Source: Wenzhouxiangella limi
GTDB lineage: Bacteria > Pseudomonadota > Gammaproteobacteria > Xanthomonadales > Wenzhouxiangellaceae
Length of the DNA stretch: 64,000 nucleotides
Reading direction: 5' to 3'
Assembly: GCF_010499265.1 (NCBI RefSeq)
Contig: NZ_JAAGSC010000044.1
Location: 155,266 to 219,265 of the forward strand
The notes under the pieces are model-generated. The model did not search any database, was not told the origin of the DNA, and was given only the letters and a program-made list of their open reading frames with translations. Position 1 is the first letter of the stretch. Every line of letters starts with the position of its first letter. The position numbers and the translations under genes were made by a program. Positions 41,089 through 49,180 of the stretch are shown one piece after another.

Positions 41089-41633
41089 CTCGACAGCTGA
41101 CCTACCTGGCTTACGGCTCCAACCTGCATCCCCTGCGCCTGCGCGAAAGGGTACCGTCCGCCGATCTGCTCGGCGTGGTCAACCTCAGCGGCCAGCGCGT
41201 GGTTTTTCACAAGATCAGCCCGGACGGATCGAGCAAGTGCGATCTGGTCGACGCCGGTCGTTCCGCGCTGGCCTTCGGTGCTTTGTATACCCTTGATGCC
41301 TCTGATCTGCCCGCGCTGGACGCGGTCGAAGGCGTGGGTTCGGGCTACGATCGGATGCCTTTCCCGCTGTACTTTCGAGGCCAGGCGCTGCGGCCGTTTA
41401 CCTATCGGGCGTCGGCCACTCATATTCACCCCCGCCAGCAGCCGTTTGCCTGGTACCGTGACCTGGTGACAGAAGGCGCTCGCTACCTCGGGCTGCCTGA
41501 TTGCTACTGCCGCGACCTGGCCGCCGTGGCCGCCCAGCACGATCCGGATCCGGCCCGGCAAGCCGAGCACGCGGCCCTGGTGGCCCGCATTCGACGCTTT
41601 GCTCGCTCCGCCAGGCCCAGGCCTGTGTCATGA
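41085..41633 (+). CDS. gamma-glutamylcyclotransferase (GGCT/AIG2)-like protein
   Basis: A 182-residue protein with the GGCT fold: YLAYGSNLHPLRLRER at the N-terminus (the YGSN oxyanion loop), FGALYTLDASDLPALDAVEGVGSGYDR with the catalytic glutamate. GGCT-like enzymes release 5-oxoproline from gamma-glutamyl compounds, but many bacterial members have unknown substrates. ATG at 41085 overlaps the tsaE stop, so it belongs to the nnr-tsaE operon. Confidence 0.85.
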   Translation: MTRQLTYLAYGSNLHPLRLRERVPSADLLGVVNLSGQRVVFHKISPDGSSKCDLVDAGRSALAFGALYTLDASDLPALDAVEGVGSGYDRMPFPLYFRGQALRPFTYRASATHIHPRQQPFAWYRDLVTEGARYLGLPDCYCRDLAAVAAQHDPDPARQAEHAALVARIRRFARSARPRPVS

Positions 41634-41679
41634 TTTGTACTGGCTGCCGGCCTGGCGAATCCCGAGAGACCGAACCGAC

Positions 41680-42405
41680 ATGATGAAAATACTCGCCCGC
41701 CTCGTTCTGATCACCGCGCTGGCCGCGCTGTTGCTGCTGCTGATTGCCGGCCCCGGCACGCGGCTGGCGTTCTGGGACTTCCGCTTCGGCTTCACGCTGA
41801 TGCGCTGGGCGGTCTACCTGGGTGCCGCCAGCGCCGTGGTGGCGCTGGTTCTGATGCTCGTTCCCAAGCTGCGCGCCGGTCGCGCCGGGCTGCTGGCGCT
41901 CAGCCTGATTGTGGGGCTTGCCGCGGCCGCGGTGCCGGCCTGGCAGCTCAACCAGGCGCGCAGCCTGCCCAGGATTCACGACATCACCACCGATTTTTCC
42001 GATCCGCCGGCTTTCCGCGCGATCGCGCCGTTGCGCGCCGATGCGCCCAATCCGCCCGAGTACCAGGGCGAGGAGATCGCCAGCCAGCAGCGCGAGGCCT
42101 ACCCGGACATCCAGCCGCTGCTCACCGAGGCCTATCCGGCCATCGTCTTCGATCACGCACTGGACACCGCCCGCGGGATGGGCTGGGAGATCGTCGCCGC
42201 CGAGCCCGAACTGGGCATCATCGAGGCCACCGACACCACTTTCTGGTTCGGCTTCAAGGACGACGTGGTCGTGCGCATCTCGGCCGAAGGCGACGGCAGT
42301 CGGGTCGACGTGCGCTCCAAGTCACGTGTGGGCTTGAGCGACGTCGGCGCCAACGCCGCGCGCATCCGGTCTTTCATGGAGCGGCTGGCCGAGCGGATGA
42401 ACTAG
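41680..42405 (+). CDS. DUF1499 membrane protein
   Basis: A 241-residue protein with three hydrophobic segments in the first 90 residues (ILARLVLITALAALLLLLIAG and two more) and a soluble DUF1499-type domain from about 110 (HDITTDFSDPPAFRAI, WEIVAAEPELGIIEATDTTFWFGFKDDVVVRI). The family has no established function. MM start at 41680, 46 nt after the cyclotransferase gene; possibly the same operon. Converges with the lipoprotein gene at 42426. Confidence 0.85.
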   Translation: MMKILARLVLITALAALLLLLIAGPGTRLAFWDFRFGFTLMRWAVYLGAASAVVALVLMLVPKLRAGRAGLLALSLIVGLAAAAVPAWQLNQARSLPRIHDITTDFSDPPAFRAIAPLRADAPNPPEYQGEEIASQQREAYPDIQPLLTEAYPAIVFDHALDTARGMGWEIVAAEPELGIIEATDTTFWFGFKDDVVVRISAEGDGSRVDVRSKSRVGLSDVGANAARIRSFMERLAERMN

Positions 42406-42425
42406 CCGCATGGCCCACTGGCCGC

Positions 42426-43619
42426 TCAGTCTGACTGCGCCACCGTCGCCGGCCCGCTGTCCGGGCACACGGTCGGGGCCGTGTAGTCGAGGTCGAGCAG
42501 GCGGAAATAGTTTTCCCCCAGGGCGATGTTGCGGAAGGCCTCGTTGTCGAGAAACCGCAGCGCCCGGCTGGTGATCTCGAGCTCTTTTGCATACTGCTGA
42601 TATTCCTTGTAGCCGGCGGCGACAAAATCCGAGCCGGCCAGAATCCGGGTGGAATATTCGTTGAAGAACGGCACGAAAGTGCCACCCCACTGGTGATAGG
42701 AGTTGTACAGGACATCCCAGGAGATATCCAGCATCAGGTTTGGGTAGTCATCCAGCAGCCTGCTCATGATCGCGACATGCTGCTCCGGTGACATCGTAGA
42801 CAGTTCTTTCGATAATCCCATATGGGCCCAGACAATGGGATTGTCAGGATACTGATGCAACACATGCTCCATCAGGTACAGGTACTTGGTTGGATCGGCG
42901 TTGTTGCCCAGATCGGAATGGAGCGTGATGGGAATATTGCGTTCGCGCAGGATTTCCATGAACGGCGCCCAGTCATCGATGTTCTTGGTTGTTACCGCCT
43001 GATGATGATTCCCCATCAAAGCCTGCTTGACCACGTTCACCTCTCCGGCCCAGGTAAACATGCCCGGGTATTCCTTGTCGTACATCGCAATGGTGTCGAC
43101 GATCGAATCCGGATCTGCCAGATCCATGAAGGTCATGGATAGCGTGATGTGCAGGTCGTCATGGGAATACATTTCGACTTCCATGCCGTTGAGAAAATCG
43201 TTCTTGACGCTGGGTCTGGCGGCAACGCCTGGGCAGTCCAGGTAATACACGCAACCGGAACCCATGTCCAGGAGCTGACCAATACCCATGTAGGTTACGA
43301 AGCGAACACCCATCTCTCCGAAATAGTCGAACAGTTCGGGCGGGGACATCGCGGGGCCTCCAAATGGCTTCGGGTGAAAATGAGCATCGACCACGGTGGT
43401 GTAGGGCTCGTTTTCCCGATCAAAGCAGGCCTGCTGGTTCTCGGGTTCGGCGAACGATGCCAGGCTGCGTTTCGAGGGGGGCAGGGGGTTGTCGGATTCG
43501 GCTGCCGTCCAGGGCAGGCTGGTGCAGCCGGCCAGCGCCAGGAGCAGCACGGTACACGCGCCCAGATACACGCTTTGGCGCAGGCACGTGCGGGTGGATT
43601 CGAAAGGCTTTGTCTTCAT
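42426..43619 (-). CDS. lipoprotein with amidohydrolase-type TIM barrel
   Basis: A 397-residue protein with a lipobox ending LALAGC (C32), so it is probably anchored to a membrane facing the periplasm. The barrel motifs of the amidohydrolase_2 family are present: VVDAHFHPKP (HxH), ITLHSD, IVWAHMG and ILAGSDF (the metal-binding aspartate). The substrate is unknown. An exported member of this family is uncommon. It is the last of four exported genes in a row on this strand. Confidence 0.8.
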   Translation of the reverse strand: MKTKPFESTRTCLRQSVYLGACTVLLLALAGCTSLPWTAAESDNPLPPSKRSLASFAEPENQQACFDRENEPYTTVVDAHFHPKPFGGPAMSPPELFDYFGEMGVRFVTYMGIGQLLDMGSGCVYYLDCPGVAARPSVKNDFLNGMEVEMYSHDDLHITLSMTFMDLADPDSIVDTIAMYDKEYPGMFTWAGEVNVVKQALMGNHHQAVTTKNIDDWAPFMEILRERNIPITLHSDLGNNADPTKYLYLMEHVLHQYPDNPIVWAHMGLSKELSTMSPEQHVAIMSRLLDDYPNLMLDISWDVLYNSYHQWGGTFVPFFNEYSTRILAGSDFVAAGYKEYQQYAKELEITSRALRFLDNEAFRNIALGENYFRLLDLDYTAPTVCPDSGPATVAQSD

Positions 43620-43662
43620 GATCAGTCTCCGGAAATTAAGGCGCGTGGTCCACTAGCCGCGA

Positions 43663-45246
43663 TCAGAACATCATCTCCAGGTTGGTGTGGAACACGAAGC
43701 CGTTTCCGCCGAGTACGAACGGCACGCTGGCGTAGCCGACCGGGGAATCTTTCAGATACATCAACTCCGTGTTGACCCGGAACAGCCGGCGCTCGTTGGG
43801 ATACCAGTTCAGGCCGCCGGCCAGATCCCAGGGCTTGCCGTACTCACCGAAGATCTTCGAGCCGGCCACGTAGGCCTGCAGTTTTTTCGGCATCAGCATC
43901 GTGCCGAGCTGGACCTGGAACCCGTGATCGAACAGATCGTCCACGGGCACGTCGCCCTCGGTCGCGAATTTGTCGACCCAGCGCCAGTAGTACTCGCCCT
44001 CCAGCGACCAGCCGCGGTATTTGTAGCCGGCATCGACGGCGGTCATCATGTAGGTGGCGCGATTGACCCGGCCGTCGGTACCGAACGCGCCGGGCTGGAA
44101 CAGCAGGGTGCCGTCGGACAGGCGAATCTGGGCGTTTTCGATGGCGTCCGTGCCCGGCTGGCTCTGGCGATCCTCGCGCGAATGGGTGAAATGAATGCCG
44201 AAGGTGGTGGCCGGCGTTTCGTGGAACTCGAAGTCACCGTAGCCGCCGGCCGGGCCATAGTCGCCCTGCGGGGTCCACCACAATGCGCCTGAGACGGTGT
44301 TGAGGCCGTCGTCGAGCTGATCGGCGCTGACGCCGACCTGGCTGAGGTTGTTGCCGACCATGACGCGGTAGTTGAGGTTATTTTCAAAGGATCCAGCGGC
44401 CCAGATGCCGGAGGTGTAGCTGGGCCGGAAGAACTCGTCGGCAATGGTGCGGCTGTCGACCTTGTTCCAGTAGGGGAAGGTCCCGCGCAGCGTGCGCGTA
44501 CCGGGCAGACCGCCGATGCCCACGCCCAGATCCAGCGCGCGCGAGATCCGGTAGCTCAGATTGCCCGCGATGACGACCGAGGCCGATTCGCCCTGGCTGG
44601 CGTTGGAGGTCCAGGTGTAGAAGGTATAGCGCAGCGACGGATCGAAGACCCAGCCCTTGAAGTAGAGGTTGATCTTGTTGAGCTGGAAGTCGTTGCGCTG
44701 GTTGATCTCGCGCTCGCGGCCGAAGGCGTCGACGTAGGTGTCGTCGAGGTCCTGGGTGTTGAGATAGCGCACGTAGGCCCAGGCGCTGAAGTTGAGATCG
44801 CCGTGCGGCGTATCGACCAGCTTGAACCCCTGGCCGCCCGGCTGAAACACGCCGTAGCTGTCGCGCTCGGGGGTGAGATCGACCGGCGGCGCGGTGCGCG
44901 GCCCGGCGCTTACCGAGGGTTCTGTTTCCAAGGGTTCTCTCTGCGCCACCGCTGGCGCTGCCGGTTCGGGTGTGCCGGCATCGCGCTCATCACGGCTCGA
45001 GGCGTCGTCCGCGACAGCGCCCTTCTCGAGCTCGCGGATGCGTTGGTCGCGTTCGGCCAGCGCCTGCTCAAGTTCCTGCTGTCGTGCCTCCAGGGCCGCC
45101 AGCCGGGCCATGATGTCTTCCGTCGCCGGCGCTTCGTCGGCCGCGGCGGTGCCGAAGGCCAGGGCAGCGGCAAGGCCGATCGCCAGGCGATGTGAGCGTG
45201 ACGGGCTAGGGCGACGGCGTGGCGCGGCCGGATGAGCTGCGTTCAT
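43663..45246 (-). CDS. outer-membrane porin with N-terminal coiled coil
   Basis: A 527-residue exported protein: signal peptide (about 1-40, RLAIGLAAALAFGTAAADE), a coiled-coil segment (about 43-75, MARLAALEARQQELEQALAE), a proline-rich linker, then a beta-barrel domain ending in NLEMMF with the terminal aromatic expected for BAM insertion. The overall order resembles OprP/OprO-like porins and their relatives. ATG at 45246 gives the signal peptide. The transported solute is unknown. Confidence 0.82.
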   Translation of the reverse strand: MNAAHPAAPRRRPSPSRSHRLAIGLAAALAFGTAAADEAPATEDIMARLAALEARQQELEQALAERDQRIRELEKGAVADDASSRDERDAGTPEPAAPAVAQREPLETEPSVSAGPRTAPPVDLTPERDSYGVFQPGGQGFKLVDTPHGDLNFSAWAYVRYLNTQDLDDTYVDAFGREREINQRNDFQLNKINLYFKGWVFDPSLRYTFYTWTSNASQGESASVVIAGNLSYRISRALDLGVGIGGLPGTRTLRGTFPYWNKVDSRTIADEFFRPSYTSGIWAAGSFENNLNYRVMVGNNLSQVGVSADQLDDGLNTVSGALWWTPQGDYGPAGGYGDFEFHETPATTFGIHFTHSREDRQSQPGTDAIENAQIRLSDGTLLFQPGAFGTDGRVNRATYMMTAVDAGYKYRGWSLEGEYYWRWVDKFATEGDVPVDDLFDHGFQVQLGTMLMPKKLQAYVAGSKIFGEYGKPWDLAGGLNWYPNERRLFRVNTELMYLKDSPVGYASVPFVLGGNGFVFHTNLEMMF

Positions 45247-45316
45247 GGGGTTCTCCAGGGTGTAGCGATGGGCGCCGGGCCGCGCGCTGCGACCCGGCGC
45301 CCTCCAGTGAAGCGGA

Positions 45317-46372
45317 TCAGCGTCGTGTCGGCTGGACCGGCTCGACCTCGTAGGGGTTGCCGCCGAGGGCATTGGAGACGTACTCGATGGCGCGCTGCGC
45401 CTTGACGCTGTTGCCGGCCTCGTCGAGCGGCGGCGCGATCGCGGCAATGCCGAATCGGCCCGGTGAGACGGCGACGATGCCGCCACCGACGCCGCTCTTG
45501 GCCGGCAGTCCGGTGCGGTAGAGCCACTTGCCGGCGTCGTCATAAAGGCCTGCAGTCGACATGATGGCCAGGGTTTCGGGAACGTTGGCGGCCGACATGA
45601 CCGCTTCGCCGGTGACCGGGTTGAGGCCGGCGTTGGCCAGCGTGCCGGCCATGACCGCCAGATCGCGTGCATTGACGTTGATCGAGCACTGCTCGGTATA
45701 AATGTCGGTGGCCTGGTCGGGATTGGAATCGATGTGACCGTAGGCGTACATCAGTCGACCGATGGCCACGTTGCGCTGATTGGTGGCAGCCTCCGACTCG
45801 TACACCGGCTGGTTGACCTCCAGCGTGCGCCCGGCGAATCGAGAGTGGAACTCGAGAATTCGATTCCAGATCTCTTCGCGCGACTCACCCGCGACCCGGC
45901 TGGTGGTGGCAATCGCACCGGGATTGACCATCGGGTTCATTTCCGCGCCCTTGTACTGCTCGATGGCGACGATGGAGTTGAAGACCTGGCCGGTTGCATC
46001 GACGCCGACGCCGTCCGGCGCGAAATCCGCACCTTGTTGCTCCATGACCAGCGCCATGGTGAAGACCTTGGAAATCGACTGTATGGAGACTTCCGATTCC
46101 ACGTCGCCGGCGGTGAACACGCGTCCGTCCGGCGTGACCAGGGCGATGCCGAAGATATCGGAATCGACTTCCGCCAGGGCCGGGATGTAGTCGGCGTTGG
46201 CGCCTTCTTCGAGATCACTGAATTGCTGCAGGGCGTCGTTCAGCACCCTCTGGATCTGACGATCGGGCATCGCCGCGATATCGGCGGCGTGCAGCGGAGC
46301 CAGGAAGACCAGGCCGAGGAAAACGGCCGCGGTGGTTTGCCTGATCAAGGCAATAAGGTTTTGATGATGCAT
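45317..46372 (-). CDS. glsA: glutaminase A with signal peptide (exported)
   Basis: Serine-dependent beta-lactamase-like glutaminase, converting glutamine to glutamate and ammonia. The catalytic S99 and K102 (QSISKVF) and MVNPGAIATTS are intact, as is a later KSGVGGGI. The first 30 residues form a clear signal peptide (TTAAVFLGLVFLAPLHAAD), so it acts outside the cytoplasm, unlike E. coli GlsA1/2. 71 nt from the porin gene and 28 nt from the DcaP-like gene, the same strand. Confidence 0.9.
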   Translation of the reverse strand: MHHQNLIALIRQTTAAVFLGLVFLAPLHAADIAAMPDRQIQRVLNDALQQFSDLEEGANADYIPALAEVDSDIFGIALVTPDGRVFTAGDVESEVSIQSISKVFTMALVMEQQGADFAPDGVGVDATGQVFNSIVAIEQYKGAEMNPMVNPGAIATTSRVAGESREEIWNRILEFHSRFAGRTLEVNQPVYESEAATNQRNVAIGRLMYAYGHIDSNPDQATDIYTEQCSINVNARDLAVMAGTLANAGLNPVTGEAVMSAANVPETLAIMSTAGLYDDAGKWLYRTGLPAKSGVGGGIVAVSPGRFGIAAIAPPLDEAGNSVKAQRAIEYVSNALGGNPYEVEPVQPTRR

Positions 46373-46399
46373 GTGCTTTTCTCCAGCAGGATGAGCGGA

Positions 46400-47584
46400 T
46401 CAGAAACTGAACTTGAAAGAAAACTGGACGCGGGTATCGGTGCCGTCGGACCCGTCGTTCAACTCGAGCTTGCCGTGCAGAAATTCGGCCCCGACCATGA
46501 CCCGCTCGGTGGGGTAATGGAGCAGGTTGACCAGGCCATAGTTCGACTTGTCGAAGGCCTCGGGTCGCTGACCGTCGGCGTTGTCGAGGTCGGCGCTGCT
46601 CCAGCCGATCGATGAACTCCAGCGCTCGCTCCACCAGCGGTTGTAGAACAGCAGCCAGCCGACGATGGGCACGGCGGTAGCCTGCAGTTGAGCATCGGGT
46701 GCCAGGTCGACGCCGCCGTCGTTGAAGTAGTTGGCAATGCCTCGGCCGTAGACGATCTGCCACAGCACCTGATCGCGGCCCACGGTATTGACGGCACCGG
46801 AGAGGTTGAGGCCATAGCCGAGTTCATCACCGGAGAAGTTTTCCTCGGTTTCGTCGTCCAGGGCCTCATAGCCCACCTGGCGGAGAATGCCCGCGGCCTG
46901 GAAATGGCCCCAGTCTTTCTGGAGGCGCCACTGCGCGGTCAGGTCAGGGAGTTCGTCCTTGCCGCGTACGTTCAGCCCCGGCGCGATGTCGGGCACCTTG
47001 CCGGAGTCGACCCCGGCAGACGGCGACTCCAGCGCGATGGCGAAGCGCTGATCGTCGGTGTTGAGGGGTGTCCAGCGCAGCTGAACGTTGCGGAAGAAGA
47101 TCATCCCCGGCGGCCCCCAGTAATCGATCGAGTTGGGGAACACGTCCGGGTTCATGAACACGCTGTTGGTCTGCCCGGCGCCGAACTGGTTGAGTTCGGC
47201 CCAGGCGTGGCGCAGCCGGGGCGTGACCTTGCCCGCATCCGGTCCGACCCCGTAGAGTTCGAACTCGAGCTGGGTCTTGATTTCGCCGATGTCGGTCGGG
47301 ATGCCGGCGCGCATGCCGAAGCGGGTCTGGCGGACGCTGAAGATGGTCTCGCCATCAGAGCCGCATCCAGCGTCGCCCGGGCAGTTGACCGGAATCTGCG
47401 AGGGCCGCAGCGTGTCGTTCCAGTCCGGTGCGACTCGATCGAAGTCGTAGATCGCATCGAGCATGATGTATCCGTAGAAATCGAAATCGATTTCCTGTGC
47501 CGAAGCCGGCAGTGCGGTAAGCGCCAGCAATGCGCCAGCGATGATCCGGTTTCGTGCTTGTGTGAACTTGTTTGCCGTATCCAT
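46400..47584 (-). CDS. DcaP-like outer-membrane porin
   Basis: A 394-residue exported beta-barrel with a signal peptide (IIAGALLALTALPASAQE) and a terminal VQFSFKFSF for BAM recognition. DYWGPPGMIFFRNVQLRWTP and the early FDFYGYIMLDAIYDFDRV are characteristic of the DcaP family, trimeric porins of Acinetobacter and relatives that admit dicarboxylates and acidic drugs. ATG at 47584, preceded by AAGG. First gene of the exported-protein cluster. Confidence 0.85.
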   Translation of the reverse strand: MDTANKFTQARNRIIAGALLALTALPASAQEIDFDFYGYIMLDAIYDFDRVAPDWNDTLRPSQIPVNCPGDAGCGSDGETIFSVRQTRFGMRAGIPTDIGEIKTQLEFELYGVGPDAGKVTPRLRHAWAELNQFGAGQTNSVFMNPDVFPNSIDYWGPPGMIFFRNVQLRWTPLNTDDQRFAIALESPSAGVDSGKVPDIAPGLNVRGKDELPDLTAQWRLQKDWGHFQAAGILRQVGYEALDDETEENFSGDELGYGLNLSGAVNTVGRDQVLWQIVYGRGIANYFNDGGVDLAPDAQLQATAVPIVGWLLFYNRWWSERWSSSIGWSSADLDNADGQRPEAFDKSNYGLVNLLHYPTERVMVGAEFLHGKLELNDGSDGTDTRVQFSFKFSF

Positions 47585-47886
47585 AGCCTTGTCCTGATTG
47601 GTCAAACGCGAATCCCTGGCAGCGAGCCCCACGGATCCGTCCTGGCGCCCTTGCGCCGACGGCAATGCTACGGACCCCGGCAACCCGTTGGAAGCCGATA
47701 AAGCGTGAGTTGACAAACCTTTGCATTCACTTGGGCGGGCAGGCGAGTAGGGGTGGACGACAGCGCGTCGCGCCGTTCGCGTGCGGCTGAGAGTGTCGAG
47801 ACGGAAAAAGCGAGGCAGCGGCACTTGGCGCGTCCGCAAGGCGGGCGTGGAACGGCAGGGAGGCCGGGTTGACTTTGGCGGGTGGC
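47585..47886. other. intergenic region between the DcaP-like and HPt genes
   Basis: 302 bases with no convincing gene. It should hold the promoter of the DcaP-like gene, but I see no hexamer pair near consensus on the minus strand; TTGACA at about 47708-47713 is on the plus strand and serves no gene. Confidence 0.4.
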
Positions 47887-48240
47887 TCAGGTCCGGCTCA
47901 GCCAGTCCGCGTAGGCCTGCCGGGTGGCTTCGATGGTCTGCTCGATGTCGGTCAGGCGCTGGCGCTCAATGGGCGTTTCACGACCGGCATCGATTTCCAG
48001 CCGTTCCGCCTTTTGCCGAAGTTCCAATGCGCCGAAGCTCGCGGCTGTTCCTTTCAGGCGATGGGCAAAAGACTGGAGTTGGGGGCCATCTTCGCTCAGC
48101 CAGGCGCCGAAGCAACCGTCCAGCGACTCCCGTGCCGCCTCGCCAAACAAGGCCAGCATCTGCTCAGGAAAGCCGGGTCGGACTTTTTCCAGCGCCCGAA
48201 TCTCAGCCAGCTGGCTCGGGCAGAGCAGCGGCTTGGTCAC
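47887..48240 (-). CDS. histidine phosphotransfer (HPt) protein
   Basis: A 117-residue single HPt domain: AHRLKGTAASFGA with the phosphorylated H60. It would pass phosphate from the receiver of the divergently encoded hybrid kinase to the response regulator encoded just upstream, whose stop overlaps this start by 4 nt. Stand-alone HPt with its own cognate regulator is consistent with a TorS/ArcB-like four-step relay split over three genes. Confidence 0.88.
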   Translation of the reverse strand: MTKPLLCPSQLAEIRALEKVRPGFPEQMLALFGEAARESLDGCFGAWLSEDGPQLQSFAHRLKGTAASFGALELRQKAERLEIDAGRETPIERQRLTDIEQTIEATRQAYADWLSRT

Positions 48241-48980
48241 GCCTCGGAGTCCTTCGGATCGGTGATGCGCCGCAGGCAGTAGCCTTTCTGATAGACGCCC
48301 TCCAGCTGCCAGCCGCTGGAGCCGTCGAGACCAAATGTCTTGCGCAGTCGACTGACGTGCGTATCGATGGAGCGGGTCTCGACATTGCCGTTCAGACGCC
48401 AGACGTGGGTGAGCAGAGATTCACGGCTCAGGACTCGACCATTTCTGCGAAACATGAACAACATCAGTTCGAATTCGCGGTTGGTCGCCCGACAGGGGGT
48501 ACCGTCGATACGGATCTGGCGCTGCCTGAGATCGAACTCGAATGGCGGCCAGTGTTCCAGCGTTCCCTTGTGCGGGTGCAGACGCCGCATGACCGACTCG
48601 ATGCGTGCAATCAAAACCGTGGCTTCGACCGGCTTGGTCACGTAATCATCGGCCCCGGAATTGAGGCCGAGCGCGACCTGCTCGTCGCGATCGAAGTGGG
48701 TCACGAAGATCACCGGCGTCGTGACGTGGTCATGCTCGCGGATGGCGCGCAGGAACTCCAGTCCGTTCTCGTCGGGCATGTCCCAATCCAGGAGGATGAG
48801 GTCGACTGAATCCGGGCCCGATCGGCGCCGGAACTCGGCCGTTGAATGAAACGCCAAGCCCGTATATCCAGCCCGCGTCAGCATCGCTTCGAGCAGCGCA
48901 GCGTTGACCGGGTCGTCGTCGATCACCCCGATCACCCAGTCCTGGATCTTGTCCGTCATCGTCTCGATCGGCTCTGTCAT
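48237..48980 (-). CDS. OmpR-family response regulator of a phosphorelay
   Basis: A 247-residue regulator: receiver (about 13-130) with DDDP, phospho-acceptor D65 (LILLDWDMP) and TKPV; winged helix (about 145-240, ATNREFELMLFMFRRNGRVLSRESLL). It overlaps the HPt gene by 4 nt and is divergent from the hybrid kinase. ATG at 48980; a start at 48959 (MTDKIQDW) is equally possible. Its targets may be the adjacent exported genes. Confidence 0.9.
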   Translation of the reverse strand: MTEPIETMTDKIQDWVIGVIDDDPVNAALLEAMLTRAGYTGLAFHSTAEFRRRSGPDSVDLILLDWDMPDENGLEFLRAIREHDHVTTPVIFVTHFDRDEQVALGLNSGADDYVTKPVEATVLIARIESVMRRLHPHKGTLEHWPPFEFDLRQRQIRIDGTPCRATNREFELMLFMFRRNGRVLSRESLLTHVWRLNGNVETRSIDTHVSRLRKTFGLDGSSGWQLEGVYQKGYCLRRITDPKDSEA

Positions 48981-49180
48981 CGTGGAGCTAATCCTTGTTC
49001 CTCAGCTATCGAGGATCTTAAAAAACAGGCCCGACGGCAAGGCCAAAGGGGCTTTTGGACCTGAACGTGAATGTTATCGACGCTTCGACCGTATATCATA
49101 AAAGTCGGGCACATCTTGGCGTTAAGCCCACGCGCATGATCATCGATAAATCCTGTTCGGGTGGAAACGTGTGCACGGGA

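Noticed and set aside
47700-47740. TTGACA at about 47708 as a promoter
   Set aside because: It points along the plus strand toward genes on the minus strand, and no -10 follows at 16-18 nt.
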